In this document: positions 1 through 8,647 of the stretch, one piece after another
How positions within the stretch are numbered: the stretch's first letter is position 1
Layout of the letters: each line of letters begins with the position of its first letter
NCBI GenBank assembly: GCA_031402435.1
Contig: JANNSJ010000069.1
Location: forward strand, 62,001 to 126,000
Source: UBA11986 sp031402435
GTDB lineage: Bacteria; Bacteroidota; Ignavibacteria; UBA10030; UBA6906
Direction of reading: 5' to 3'
DNA: 64,000 nt
Program-made: the position numbers and the translations under genes
The notes under the pieces: generated by a model
Seen by the model: the letters and a program-made list of their open reading frames with translations, nothing else
Database searches by the model: none
Told to the model about the DNA's origin: nothing

Positions 1-793
1 CACAGATCGAGAGCACGCGTCCGTCGGAGAGTGATGCGGAGTTCACACCGGTTCGAAACGTATCAGTTCGGTGGCTCTTCAAATGAAGTTTTTTCAACCC
101 CTGATTTTGAACTACAAACCAGAGATACTCTTGAGATTCCAACAACAAGGTGACGGCCGCAGAGCTGTCCCCGGGGAAGTGCACTTGCTCACTTCTGCCA
201 GTCGATGGGTTGTAGTGAAAAAGTCCACGGGATGTTCCTACCCATAGAAGTCCATCTCTTCCACTTTCGAGGGATAGTACCTGATTGTTGTAGAGGCCGA
301 ACTCGTCAGGGGCGATACCTGCAGGAACCGTGAATGTGCCTGTTTGCCGGTTGAATTTTCTGAGTCCGATGTCTGTGCCAACCCACATTTCATTTTGATC
401 ATCGGTGCAAGCAGTCGACCCATTGAAACTTACGCGAACATTCGTGAAGGCGTCTCGGTCCGGGTCATAACGGCTCATCACAGATGTAGAAGAGGCCCAA
501 AGTGATCCATCACCATCAACAAAAAGAAAGGGGTATCTGTTTGCGGCGATGGAAGTGGAGTCGCGGGGACGGTGCTTATACACTTTGATTGAATAACCAT
601 CGTAACGGTTCAGTCCATCCTCGGTGGCGAACCACATGAATCCCTGCTTGTCTTGAATGATGGAGGTAACGATATCCTGCGATAGCCCCTGTTCGGTCGA
701 GATATGATTAAATCGTATGTGATTCTGCTGGGACTGGGCCAGGCTCACCGTCGCGATGAATAGCCACAATGGACTGCGAAAAATGCGAAGCAT
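1..793 (-). CDS. Two-component regulator propeller protein, N-terminal part (runs off the window)
   Basis: Read from an ATG at 793, the minus strand stays open to base 1, giving the first 264 residues; the C-terminus lies outside. A signal peptide (about residues 1-20, ending SLAQS) is followed by HISTEQGLSQDIVTSI and then repeated blades such as GFMWFATEDGLNRYDGY, EMWVGTDIGLRKFN and LLWVGTSRGLFHYN. These are Reg_prop repeats of a periplasmic beta-propeller. In this family the propeller is normally followed by a Y_Y_Y domain, a membrane segment and a histidine kinase or other output domain, so a one-protein or hybrid sensor is likely, but that part cannot be seen here. A promoter fits at 828-856. 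Confidence 0.85.
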   Translation of the reverse strand, partial: MLRIFRSPLWLFIATVSLAQSQQNHIRFNHISTEQGLSQDIVTSIIQDKQGFMWFATEDGLNRYDGYSIKVYKHRPRDSTSIAANRYPFLFVDGDGSLWASSTSVMSRYDPDRDAFTNVRVSFNGSTACTDDQNEMWVGTDIGLRKFNRQTGTFTVPAGIAPDEFGLYNNQVLSLESGRDGLLWVGTSRGLFHYNPSTGRSEQVHFPGDSSAAVTLLLESQEYLWFVVQNQGLKKLHLKSHRTDTFRTGVNSASLSDGRVLSIC

Positions 794-827
794 GTTTGGT
801 GGTGGTTTTGGATGTGAAGTTTGAACA

Positions 828-856
828 AAGGTAGAGAATGAAATCGCGAGTTACAA
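828..856 (-). promoter_or_regulatory. Promoter of the propeller gene
   Basis: On the minus strand TTGTAA (851-856) is followed after exactly 17 nt by TACCTT (828-833), with TG after it, giving TACCTTTG, an exact TAnnTTTG element. It lies about 35 bases upstream of the ATG at 793. Confidence 0.55.
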
Positions 857-1135
857 GAGAAGGTCGGTCCATTGGTTCGAGGTTTGATAGCCAGCGAATG
901 TGGATGGTTTCTGCTTCGCTCTATGAGAAGGCGCAAGTTTTTCCTCCTCGTTCCCTACCGAAGCCGTAGAAATCACAGAGACAACGAATAAGAACGTCTG
1001 AATGATCGAGCAACAGAACATAAAATTGCCCGCTCCATAGAAGTGATAGTAGTAGATCGAAAGGAGAGATGTACCTAGCGCCTACCGTCACTTGGACTGT
1101 TGGCAGCTTTGAAGCAGATCGATAATGTCCAGTAT
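857..1135. other. Intergenic stretch, no gene seen
   Basis: Between the propeller gene promoter and the tRNA genes neither strand shows a convincing reading frame or RNA gene. Short frames here have no recognisable protein features and no ribosome binding site. Confidence 0.6.
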
Positions 1136-1210
1136 TGGTAGCCTTAACGGGGATCGAACCCGTATTTGAGCCTTGAGAGGGCTCCGTCCTAACCGTTAGA
1201 CGATAAGGCC
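1136..1210 (-). tRNA. tRNA-Glu (anticodon CTC), CCA encoded
   Basis: The minus strand folds as a tRNA starting GGCCTTA at 1210 and ending TAAGGCT-A-CCA at 1136. The acceptor stem has seven pairs with a G-U at the first position. The anticodon stem GAGCC/GGCTC encloses CTCTCAA, anticodon CTC. The T arm is ACGGG-TTCGATC-CCCGT. The 3' CCA is present in the DNA, unlike the neighbouring tRNA-Gln. Confidence 0.95.
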
Positions 1211-1299
1211 AAAACCGAATGGCAGTGAATCATGGATTTATGAACCGCAAGGAATTGTGCAGACTTATCAGTCAATCTGGCAATCTCAGCCTCACTTCG

Positions 1300-1370
1300 C
1301 TGCCCCGCAAGGAGTCGAACCTCGATAAACAGATCCAGAGTCTGCTGTCTTGCCATTAGACGACGGGGCA
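1300..1370 (-). tRNA. tRNA-Gln (anticodon CTG)
   Basis: The minus strand folds as a tRNA from TGCCCCG at 1370 to CGGGGCA plus discriminator G at 1300. The first base is U, as is usual for glutamine tRNAs. The anticodon stem GCAGA/TCTGT holds the loop CTCTGGA, anticodon CTG. The T stem is CGAGG/CCTTG. CCA is not encoded (the DNA reads CGA). It is upstream of tRNA-Glu and probably cotranscribed with it. Confidence 0.95.
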
Positions 1371-1391
1371 AATATCCATCTGCGGAAGCCC

Positions 1392-1420
1392 AATTTACTG
1401 ATTTCCGCTTCTAATGTCAA
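1392..1420 (-). promoter_or_regulatory. Promoter of the tRNA-Gln/tRNA-Glu unit
   Basis: TTGACA (1415-1420, minus strand) and TAAATT (1392-1397) are separated by exactly 17 nt. Transcription would begin near 1385, about 15 nt before the mature tRNA-Gln 5' end at 1370. Confidence 0.7.
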
Positions 1421-1473
1421 CGCGTCCTCATTTGTCCTGACAATGGTGGGGGAAAGAGAGCCGACAATACTCC

Positions 1474-1502
1474 TTGACTTTTACACTCAAATCCAATAGT
1501 TT
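1474..1502 (+). promoter_or_regulatory. Promoter of the OmpA/TSP3 gene
   Basis: TTGACT (1474-1479), 17 nt, TAGTTT (1497-1502). The -10 fits TAnnTT but not classical TATAAT well. The gene starts at 1579 behind the ribosome binding site AGGAGG. Confidence 0.45.
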
Positions 1503-1578
1503 CCTCCAACTTGTTTACACGATTTGTAAGTCGAGCCACGGCAGTTCTCTATCCCATAACATGTAGGAGGTTGGTTGA

Positions 1579-3123
1579 ATGAAACGACTCATCGTCACAA
1601 CACTGGTGTTGTTATTCTGTACGTGTTATGCTTCCCTTCTTGCTCAAGAAACGCAAGGGAAGTGGGCGTTGGGTTTTCATGGTGGAGCAAATATCTGGTA
1701 TAATGATTTCAATAAAACCAAAGTCTCCCCGGGTGGCGAAGTAATGCTTCGGTACGGTCTTTCCCGATATGCTTCCCTCGGGATTACAGGTGGCTACGAG
1801 GTATTCAAAGCACAGCAAGTTCCGGTGAATGTGAAACCAAACTATACGTACGACTATTTTAGACTGGATGCCATCCCTGTGGCATTGCAGGTCTGGGTTC
1901 ATCTGGCACCCGGAAAGACCGTATCGCCATATTTGTATGCGGGCGCCGGAGGGATTTTTTATAAGCGAAAAGATTTCGCCAACAATTTTGTTCCGGATAA
2001 CAAGTATAAGAACTCTCTCCTTGTTCCAGTCGGTGTGGGGCTTGAAATCTTTGCAAGCAGAAAGGTCTCTGTCATTCTTGAGGGCGGATTCCGGATGATG
2101 GATGATAAAACCGATGCCCTTGAATACAACAAAAATGATAGTTGGGTAACAGGAAAAGCCGGCATCAATATCTTCCTCGGCAGTGGAGATGGGGATGATA
2201 ACGACAACGACGGCCTTACGAATGGTGAGGAGCGAAAGTTGGGCACAAACCCCGACAATCCTGATACTGATGGGGATGGTCTAAAGGACGGAGAGGAAGT
2301 GAAAAGGTACAAGACCAACCCCCTTCAAAAAGATACTGATAGTGACGGCCTTGCTGATGGCGACGAAGTCTTGAAATACAAGACCGATCCTGCAAAATCC
2401 GACACTGATGGTGATGGACTTTCAGATGGTGACGAAGTGCTGAAATACAATACCGATCCATTAAAGATTGATACGGACGGGGATGGTTTGAGTGATGGTG
2501 ATGAGAATGTGAAGTACCGGACCGACCCGCTCAAAGTCGATACTGACGGTGATGGCCTCTCTGATTGGGATGAAGTCAAGACGTACAATACCGATCCGAC
2601 CAAGCCCGATACGGATGGCGATGGGTTGACCGATAGTGAAGAAGTCAAGCAATACCACACCAGTCCGCTGAAGTCAGACACGGACGGCGGAGGTGTGAAT
2701 GACGGCGTGGAAGTTCAGCGGAAGACGAATGCGTTGAATCCAAAGGATGACGTTATGAAAGAAACGATCATTCTTGAGAGAGGGAAAACGGTTATTCTGG
2801 AAGGTGTCAACTTCACCAGCGGTAGTGCCACATTGACGAAATCGTCCGAGAAAACTCTGGAGAAGGCATATTATGCTCTGCTTGGTAATCAGGATATCGT
2901 TGTCGAAATTGCCGGCTATACCGATAATGTTGGCAAGCGAGAGGCAAATGATAATCTCTCTGCACGCCGCGCTCAATCCGTGAAGTCATGGCTTGTCAGG
3001 AAAGGCATTCCTTCGAATCGCCTGACAACTGTTGGGAAAGGCATGCGTGACCCGATTGCCCCCAACGATTCCCAGGACGGTCGTGCCCAGAACCGCCGTA
3101 TTGAATTCCATGTGATGAAGTAA
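1579..3123 (+). CDS. OmpA-family outer membrane protein with thrombospondin type-3 repeats
   Basis: The 514 residues begin with a signal peptide (1-22, ending SLLAQ). Residues about 25-200 look like an outer-membrane beta-barrel (alternating aromatic strands, YAGAGGIFYKR, GITGGYEVF). Residues about 204-385 carry roughly eight calcium-binding TSP3 repeats built on DTDGDGLSDGDE with periods near 22 residues. Residues about 405-514 form an OmpA C-terminal peptidoglycan-binding domain, with GSATLTKSSEKTL, IAGYTDN and RAQNRRIEF. It should tie the outer membrane to the cell wall, the rigid acidic TSP3 stalk spanning the periplasm. It is monocistronic: its own promoter lies upstream and a strong terminator follows. 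Confidence 0.95.
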   Translation: MKRLIVTTLVLLFCTCYASLLAQETQGKWALGFHGGANIWYNDFNKTKVSPGGEVMLRYGLSRYASLGITGGYEVFKAQQVPVNVKPNYTYDYFRLDAIPVALQVWVHLAPGKTVSPYLYAGAGGIFYKRKDFANNFVPDNKYKNSLLVPVGVGLEIFASRKVSVILEGGFRMMDDKTDALEYNKNDSWVTGKAGINIFLGSGDGDDNDNDGLTNGEERKLGTNPDNPDTDGDGLKDGEEVKRYKTNPLQKDTDSDGLADGDEVLKYKTDPAKSDTDGDGLSDGDEVLKYNTDPLKIDTDGDGLSDGDENVKYRTDPLKVDTDGDGLSDWDEVKTYNTDPTKPDTDGDGLTDSEEVKQYHTSPLKSDTDGGGVNDGVEVQRKTNALNPKDDVMKETIILERGKTVILEGVNFTSGSATLTKSSEKTLEKAYYALLGNQDIVVEIAGYTDNVGKREANDNLSARRAQSVKSWLVRKGIPSNRLTTVGKGMRDPIAPNDSQDGRAQNRRIEFHVMK

Positions 3124-3145
3124 CACCGGTGGGATAAGAACCTTG

Positions 3146-3184
3146 CCGCCTGCCCGCATTGACCGGGCAGGCGGTTTTGTTTTT
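3146..3184 (+). terminator. Rho-independent terminator after the OmpA gene
   Basis: Perfect 11-bp stem CCGCCTGCCCG (3146-3156) / CGGGCAGGCGG (3164-3174) with a 7-nt loop, followed by TTTTGTTTTT. The next gene is convergent, so the hairpin could serve both. Confidence 0.9.
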
Positions 3185-3228
3185 ACTCGATCATCTGCCG
3201 GGTTCGTGGGGTTGTTAAGGTGGTTCCA

Positions 3229-5214
3229 TCATTTCTTTGGCTCTCCAAATCGCGAACGAAGCTCGGCAAGTGTGGCTGCCACATTCCGGTCGGTCGGAAA
3301 CGATACGGAGAGTTGTTCGTAGAGATATTTGAATCGGCGTTCGTCTTCTTTTGGAGCGATCTTCCGGATGCGCGTTGATGCGAAGTCCAGCATATAAGGC
3401 AAATGTCCCTTGATGCAGGCACGTAACAAATGTTCGAGGGAGGAGAGTTCGCCGGTGGAATCTGAGAGGCCTTTGTATGCGAGCGCCTGATAGAAATACG
3501 CATCGGGGTGGGAACGGAGTGTGATCTCGAATTCAATTTTCTGAAGAGCCTCTGTATATCGATGCAGCGATACCAGGGCAGCCGCCTCCACGAGATTGGA
3601 TTTTGGATATCGTGGTGAGAGTGTCTGCAACTCTCTCGTTGCTTTGATAGCTTCCGAGTCTCTGTCTTCTATGAGAAGCGCGAGCGCGAGATTCGACCGG
3701 GCAAGAAGAGTGTGAGGGTCTAATGTTACGGCCTGCTGGTATTCGCTAATGCTTAAAGCAACGTCATTTGACTGCCCTGCAAGCATTCCCTTGATGATAT
3801 GGCCATCTGCTCTATAGGCGTTCCATTGCTGACTCCCGTACCAAAAGGCAAAAACCACCCAGGCGATCAGCGGGACACCGGAAATCCATCTGGGTGAATG
3901 CAACGCTACCGCTATTTGTGTGTTTTGTCGGGCGGGGAGTGAAGCCAGTACTCCCATCAGCAGCCAGGCAGTCGCCCCAACAGGTGCAACTCTCAACGAC
4001 ATGTTTGTGAGATTGTCTATGACAATTGCAACAAGCGAGCACAGCAATCCGGCACGCAGCAGCCGATCCCGTTCGTTCTCCTTCGGCCCAGCCTTCACGC
4101 CTGCAACGACTAATGTTCCCAAAATCAGGAGATACAAGATAACTCCGGCGCCCCCGAGCTCAACCGCAGTTTCAATCAACTCATTGTGGGCATGAGGAAC
4201 GATGTCTTCGCTCTTGACAATCCAATACTCCGGAGACCTGTACTCCAGCATTACCGTTTCATAACTACCGAGACCGTGGCCAAAGTATGGAGCAGCTTTG
4301 AACGCGTCACGCCCCGCCTCCCAAAAGTACAATCTTCGCGCCAACGATGAGCTGGAATCTGTGCTGAATGATGCTTGAATTCTCCCGATGAGATTGGGAG
4401 AGACTACTACTGCTACAACTGCAGCACCAAACAGTCCAACGATTGTCCAGATCAACATGTTCTTCCTTGTACGCCTCAATAAGATGCCGAGGAGAATCAC
4501 AGAGACCACAAGCGCAGCAATGCTGCTTCGGGTTGACGTTACAACAAGAATGAAGAGAAGGCTGCATAATAATGTGATCAGTCCCCACCGCTCCCGAACT
4601 GTTCTTTCCTTTGCCATTGTAAACGCCAGAAGGGTTGGGAAGAGCAATACGATATACCCGCTGAGGTATGTGGCATTCGTCAACGTTGAAATGACCCGGC
4701 GATCCTTTCCGATAAAGAACTCAAGAGGCAGGGCATTGGCAAAGAAGTAGACCACCAATCCGATAAGGCAAACGATCGAGGCGATCACCGCAAGCGCTCG
4801 TAAGAGTCTGTCGAGGCTTCGATGTGTAGTGAAGAGTTGTGTTCCTGCAAAAAAACAAATGATGAATGGAACCCAGATTGCAAGGGCCTGCCAACTGTTC
4901 CACGAGTACTCTGAAACAAATGGAGAAACAATGATGAGAAAGAGGAATAGCAACACGGGAGCATCGGCAGGTGAGCGGCGCGCTTCCAGTTGTTGGCACC
5001 ACACTGCCTGAGAAAGAAAGACCATCACAAGGAGACTCGCGAAGAGCACAAGAAGCGGGGTCTTTACAAAACCACTATCGTAGGAATTAATGGTGATGAC
5101 TAACGTCGTTGACGCCAGCAGTAGATAGGCAATCCAGTGGAGCACTTCCTTCTTCGTAAAAAGGGTTCGATCAGTGCTTGGGATGTATTGAGGAGTTGGG
5201 CGTTTTGGACTCAT
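3229..5214 (-). CDS. O-antigen ligase (Wzy_C) family membrane protein with C-terminal TPRs
   Basis: About 661 residues. The N-terminal two thirds hold roughly eleven to twelve hydrophobic helices and the large periplasmic loop of the O-antigen ligase/polymerase family, with GHGLGSYETVMLEY and VPHAHNELIETAVELGGAG. The last 200 residues are TPR-like (ISEYQQAVTLDPHTLLARSN, YTEALQKIEF, AYFYQALAYKGL). Members join or polymerise surface glycans at the outer face of the inner membrane; the substrate cannot be told. The frame opens at 5253, but the ATG at 5214 has GGAGA about 11 nt upstream and begins MSPKRPTPQ, so it is preferred. No glycan cluster surrounds it. It converges on the OmpA gene. Confidence 0.85.
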   Translation of the reverse strand: MSPKRPTPQYIPSTDRTLFTKKEVLHWIAYLLLASTTLVITINSYDSGFVKTPLLVLFASLLVMVFLSQAVWCQQLEARRSPADAPVLLFLFLIIVSPFVSEYSWNSWQALAIWVPFIICFFAGTQLFTTHRSLDRLLRALAVIASIVCLIGLVVYFFANALPLEFFIGKDRRVISTLTNATYLSGYIVLLFPTLLAFTMAKERTVRERWGLITLLCSLLFILVVTSTRSSIAALVVSVILLGILLRRTRKNMLIWTIVGLFGAAVVAVVVSPNLIGRIQASFSTDSSSSLARRLYFWEAGRDAFKAAPYFGHGLGSYETVMLEYRSPEYWIVKSEDIVPHAHNELIETAVELGGAGVILYLLILGTLVVAGVKAGPKENERDRLLRAGLLCSLVAIVIDNLTNMSLRVAPVGATAWLLMGVLASLPARQNTQIAVALHSPRWISGVPLIAWVVFAFWYGSQQWNAYRADGHIIKGMLAGQSNDVALSISEYQQAVTLDPHTLLARSNLALALLIEDRDSEAIKATRELQTLSPRYPKSNLVEAAALVSLHRYTEALQKIEFEITLRSHPDAYFYQALAYKGLSDSTGELSSLEHLLRACIKGHLPYMLDFASTRIRKIAPKEDERRFKYLYEQLSVSFPTDRNVAATLAELRSRFGEPKK

Positions 5215-5283
5215 ACAATCAAAATCTCCGATTTCAGATTCAAAGTCAACCATTTAGTTGCCTGAGGGTGCATTGTGGTGGCT

Positions 5284-5312
5284 TTGACTTTCAACTCATC
5301 ATTCACTACATT
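5284..5312 (+). promoter_or_regulatory. Promoter of purC-psd-pssA-purS-purQ
   Basis: TTGACT (5284-5289), exactly 17 nt, TACATT (5307-5312) followed by TA. It lies upstream of the first gene of a closely spaced run that extends at least to purQ. Confidence 0.6.
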
Positions 5313-5374
5313 TAACCAGGTTATTTCAAGTTCCTCTCGATTGATTCTTGCAACAACTGATTCAGAAGGTTCCG

Positions 5375-6160
5375 GTGGTAAGAGCTTTACGGGTTGGTGG
5401 GACGGCAAAAAATCTGTTTGAGTCAGAACAAGCCGGGATGCTCATACAACAATTCAAGGACATAACTCAATTACATCGCAGCCCTGACGACGAGGACGGT
5501 CGCCAGAATGTTGCACAGCCCGCCAAGACGCATTCCACGAAAATGGTCGCAGCAGAACCATCCCCCAAAGGGCAGACGAGCACGATCGCGACTCTGGCCA
5601 ATGAAATCTCCTCGTATCTGTTTAAGTACCTCGCCGGATTCCGCATCCCGACGCATTTTATGGATAAGGTCTCCAGTTCTGAGATGCTTGTCAAGCAATT
5701 GACGATGATTCCTCTCGAGGTGCGCATCCATAATGTCGCATCAGGAGAGTTCAGCAGGCGTTTTGGAATGAAGGAGGGGAGTGAATTAACAGTTCCGGTC
5801 ATCGAACATTACTACAAGAGTCCTGATATCGGGAGTCCTTTGGTCAACGAGTTTCACGCATATTCGCTTGGCATTGCCACACCGGATCAATTGCGTTCTA
5901 TGAACCGTCTTGCGTCCAAAGCAAACGTCGTTCTTAAATCCTTTTTTGATCGGCGGGAATTGAAACTGTTGAGTATGAGTCTGGAGTTTGGCGCCTCTGG
6001 CAATCAAGTGATGATAGGCGATGAAATCTCGCCGCGTACATGCCGTTTTTCTGATCTTCAGAAGAAGGACCGGGGGGGGAAGGACGTCTTTTCGGGCGGT
6101 AATGATGAGAGCCTTGAAGCATATACTGAAGTGCGAAACCGCATCTATCGAACATTCTAA
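5375..6160 (+). CDS. purC: SAICAR synthetase (PurC)-like protein, divergent
   Basis: The protein aligns over its length with PurC, which joins aspartate to CAIR in purine synthesis: SSYLFKYLAGFRIPTHF, IHNVASGEFSRRFG, PVIEHYYK, SLEFG and GDEISPRTCRFSD are family landmarks. Several residues normally conserved are changed: the N-terminal GKAK is GGTAK, LVDFKLEFG is LLSMSLEFG, and DEISPDTCR is DEISPRTCR. Catalysis is therefore uncertain. The frame opens with a TTG at 5348, but the GTG at 5375 has AGAAGG six bases upstream and is preferred (261 residues). purS and purQ lie three genes downstream, which supports a purine role. Confidence 0.8.
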   Translation: MVRALRVGGTAKNLFESEQAGMLIQQFKDITQLHRSPDDEDGRQNVAQPAKTHSTKMVAAEPSPKGQTSTIATLANEISSYLFKYLAGFRIPTHFMDKVSSSEMLVKQLTMIPLEVRIHNVASGEFSRRFGMKEGSELTVPVIEHYYKSPDIGSPLVNEFHAYSLGIATPDQLRSMNRLASKANVVLKSFFDRRELKLLSMSLEFGASGNQVMIGDEISPRTCRFSDLQKKDRGGKDVFSGGNDESLEAYTEVRNRIYRTF

Positions 6161-6172
6161 TCAAGGCATCGT

Positions 6173-6823
6173 GTGATCACGAAATATGGGTATTCAGTTG
6201 TTGCAACAGTTGTCGCAATGTTTGTGCTGGGATCGTCGCTTGCATGGTTTTTTGTCGACGGGAGAGGTGTAAAGGTTGCGATCATCGGGTTCCTTGGTGT
6301 GTTGCTCATCTTTACATTGAATTTCTTCCGTGACCCGGAGCGCACTACGCCTGAGGGAGATGATCTGGTTATCTCCCCCGCCGATGGCACGGTTGTCCTC
6401 ATCAAAAAGGTGGAAGAGAAAGAGTTTCTCAATGTGGCAAGCATTCAAGTGAGTATTTTCATGTCTCCTCTCAACGTTCACGTCAACAGGTTTCCCATCA
6501 ACGGTACGGTTGGTTATTTCAAACATATTCCCGGTGAGTACCTTGTTGCAATGGAGGAGAAGTCCTCAACGAGAAATGAACGTACGCACATTGGTGTTGA
6601 AGGCGCAAAGGCGCGTGTGTTCTTCAAGCAAGTTGCAGGTTTTGTAGCGAGGCGCATTGTAGCGCCTCTGACTGTTGGTGACAAGGCCGTTGCCGGGGAG
6701 CGGTTTGGCATGATTCGGTTTGGTTCCCGTGTTGATGTTATTGTGCCGGAAGGATACGAAGTGAAGGTAAAGGTTGGTGACAAGACTGTTGCGGGAGAAA
6801 CGATAGTTGCGATGGTTGCCTGA
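6173..6823 (+). CDS. psd: Phosphatidylserine decarboxylase
   Basis: The 216-residue protein makes phosphatidylethanolamine from phosphatidylserine at the inner membrane. Two hydrophobic helices (about 8-28 and 34-50) precede FFRDPERTTPEGDDLVISPADG, a family signature in two parts, and NVHVNRFPINGTV. The self-cleavage site is RFGS-RVDVIVP near residues 180-190, where the serine becomes the pyruvoyl group. The length matches the short Psd class, which is often written 'PSD family' and sits beside pssA. The start is GTG with AAGG eight bases upstream. The next gene, pssA, begins 18 bases after the stop and supplies its substrate. Confidence 0.95.
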   Translation: MITKYGYSVVATVVAMFVLGSSLAWFFVDGRGVKVAIIGFLGVLLIFTLNFFRDPERTTPEGDDLVISPADGTVVLIKKVEEKEFLNVASIQVSIFMSPLNVHVNRFPINGTVGYFKHIPGEYLVAMEEKSSTRNERTHIGVEGAKARVFFKQVAGFVARRIVAPLTVGDKAVAGERFGMIRFGSRVDVIVPEGYEVKVKVGDKTVAGETIVAMVA

Positions 6824-6841
6824 TCCATCCACAATGTTGGA

Positions 6842-7612
6842 ATGCGAATGAGAATTACTCGAGCTGTCGTGCCCAGTTTATTCACTGTGCTGAACATGTT
6901 CTGCGGTTTTCTCTCGATTATCTATGCGAGCAAGGGAGATGTGGCGCAGGCTTCATGGCTCATTATCCTGGCGGCGGGTTTTGATACGTTTGATGGTGTG
7001 ATGGCGAGGATTACCAAGTCGTCGTCGCAATTTGGTGTTGAGATCGACTCGCTTTCAGATGTAGTGTCGTTTGGTGCAGCACCTGCATTTCTTGTGTACA
7101 CGGTACATTTGTATACACTCGACAGTTTCGGCATCCTGATCAGCTCCTTGCTTATGGTGTTTGCGGGGCTCCGACTTGCGCGGTTTAATGTCAGTCTTGT
7201 CGGTTTCGAAAAGGACCATTTTGTCGGCCTCCCGACACCTGCAAGTGCGTTGACCGTTGCCGCATTCATGATCAACTACTGGAGTTCCGCCTCCGGACTT
7301 GGCTTGACAGCAACCGTGCTGCCATATCTCGTTGTTGCGTTGAGCCTCCTGATGGTCAGCAAAGTGAAGTATGATACTCTACCGAAAATCTCCCGCCGTG
7401 CCGTGGAGAAGGAACCGTGGAAATTCATTTTTCTCGCTCTTGCAATCGTGGTGATCTTTGTAACTGCCGGAGATGCAATTTTCCCGCTGTTTATGTTGTT
7501 CATTGCTCTGGGCGTTGTGCGGTACATCGGCAGTACAGTGAAGCATCTCCTTTATCACGAGGAGAAGAGAACAGCAGAGGAAAAGGTGGCGCCAACAAAT
7601 GTTGACATCTAA
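6842..7612 (+). CDS. pssA: CDP-diacylglycerol-serine O-phosphatidyltransferase
   Basis: A 256-residue multi-helix membrane protein of the CDP-alcohol phosphatidyltransferase family. The catalytic signature DG-x2-AR-x8-G-x3-D-x3-D is present as DGVMARITKSSSQFGVEIDS plus LSD at about residues 48-71. It condenses CDP-diacylglycerol with serine to form phosphatidylserine, the substrate of the Psd encoded just upstream. Six to seven hydrophobic segments are visible. The pairing psd-pssA in one operon is common in this phylum. The last 15 residues are hydrophilic and charged. Confidence 0.95.
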   Translation: MRMRITRAVVPSLFTVLNMFCGFLSIIYASKGDVAQASWLIILAAGFDTFDGVMARITKSSSQFGVEIDSLSDVVSFGAAPAFLVYTVHLYTLDSFGILISSLLMVFAGLRLARFNVSLVGFEKDHFVGLPTPASALTVAAFMINYWSSASGLGLTATVLPYLVVALSLLMVSKVKYDTLPKISRRAVEKEPWKFIFLALAIVVIFVTAGDAIFPLFMLFIALGVVRYIGSTVKHLLYHEEKRTAEEKVAPTNVDI

Positions 7613-7627
7613 CTGCGGGCCAATTGC

Positions 7628-7876
7628 ATGTATCTTTCAAAGATAAGAGTTACGCTCCGCAAGTCCATTCTTGACCCCCAGGGCAAGGCAGTGGAACAGG
7701 CGGTATCGACGCTGGGCATCAAAGGCGTGAGTGATGTTCGAATCGGGAAGTACGTGGAATTCCATATGGATGGAGCGACCGAAGCGGAGGCGAAACAAGC
7801 CACCGAGGAAGTGTGTAAGAAACTTCTTGCAAATCCTGTGATGGAAGATTATCATTTTGAAATCCAGAAAGCGTAA
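7628..7876 (+). CDS. purS: Phosphoribosylformylglycinamidine synthase subunit PurS
   Basis: An 82-residue protein with the PurS fold signature: KIRVTLRKSILDPQGKAVEQ at the start, GVSDVRIGKYVEF in the middle and a C-terminal NPVMEDYHFEI. PurS bridges PurL and PurQ in the three-subunit FGAM synthase, which converts FGAR to FGAM with ammonia from glutamine. Its stop codon directly abuts the ATG of purQ (TAA at 7874-7876, ATG at 7877), so the two are probably translationally coupled. purL is not in the window. Confidence 0.95.
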   Translation: MYLSKIRVTLRKSILDPQGKAVEQAVSTLGIKGVSDVRIGKYVEFHMDGATEAEAKQATEEVCKKLLANPVMEDYHFEIQKA

Positions 7877-8644
7877 ATGGCCGACAGGATAAAATTCGGC
7901 ATCGTCGTGTTCCCGGGCTCAAACTGCGACCATGATGCCTACCATGCATGCAAGAATATCCTGCACCAGGACGCGGAGCTATTGTGGCACAAAGATGCGG
8001 ACTTGAAACAGGCCGATGTTGTGATTCTTCCCGGCGGGTTTTCCTACGGCGACTACCTGCGTTGCGGCGCCATCGCCCGCTTTTCTCCCATTATGCAGGA
8101 AGTAATCCGCTTTGCCAATGACGGCGGCACCGTTATCGGGATCTGTAACGGATTCCAGATTCTCGTTGAAGCCAGACTGCTTCCCGGCGTGTTGCTTCGC
8201 AATGCGTCACTGCAGTTTGTCTGCAAGTACGTGCACCTCAGAGTGGAAAATGCCGGCACGAGATTTACAAATGCCTGCGAACCGGGTGAAGTGCTTGCAA
8301 TTCCTATTGCCCATGGCGAGGGCAACTATTTCACGGACCCCGAAACTCTTGCGTTGCTCGAAGAAAACGATCGGATCATTTTCCGCTACTGCAACGAACA
8401 GGGTAACGTTACTGAGGATGCAAACCCGAACGGATCGCTGGCCAATATTGCCGGCGTTATCAACGAGCAGGGAAATGTTCTCGGCATGATGCCGCACCCG
8501 GAGCGCGCCGTGGACCCCTTGCTTCGCCATATGGATGGCCGGAAGATGTTTCAATCAATGATCGAGAGTTTCATGTCCCGCGAAGGTCATGCACTGGATG
8601 TTGCGGGACATTCACTAAGTGCCGCTACAGGCGGGAGGAGATGA
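7877..8644 (+). CDS. purQ: Phosphoribosylformylglycinamidine synthase subunit PurQ (glutaminase)
   Basis: A 255-residue class I glutamine amidotransferase. The opening IKFGIVVFPGSNCDHD and LPGGFSYGDYLRCGAIA are PurQ hallmarks. The nucleophile cysteine lies in GICNGFQIL (about residue 90) and the His/Glu pair in MMPHPERAVDP near residue 205. It releases ammonia from glutamine for the PurL subunit. The last 25 residues after FMSREG extend slightly past the usual end. It follows purS with no gap, and the first tatA begins three bases after its stop. Confidence 0.95.
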   Translation: MADRIKFGIVVFPGSNCDHDAYHACKNILHQDAELLWHKDADLKQADVVILPGGFSYGDYLRCGAIARFSPIMQEVIRFANDGGTVIGICNGFQILVEARLLPGVLLRNASLQFVCKYVHLRVENAGTRFTNACEPGEVLAIPIAHGEGNYFTDPETLALLEENDRIIFRYCNEQGNVTEDANPNGSLANIAGVINEQGNVLGMMPHPERAVDPLLRHMDGRKMFQSMIESFMSREGHALDVAGHSLSAATGGRR

Positions 8645-8647
8645 CTC

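Noticed and set aside
1189..1371. Open frame over the two tRNA genes
   Set aside because: It is the translation of tRNA sequence; the cloverleaf folds and anticodons explain it.
1959..2681. Long minus-strand frames opposite the TSP3 repeats
   Set aside because: The repeated codons for Asp/Gly on the plus strand create open antisense frames with Ser/Pro repeats. The plus-strand OmpA protein explains the region.
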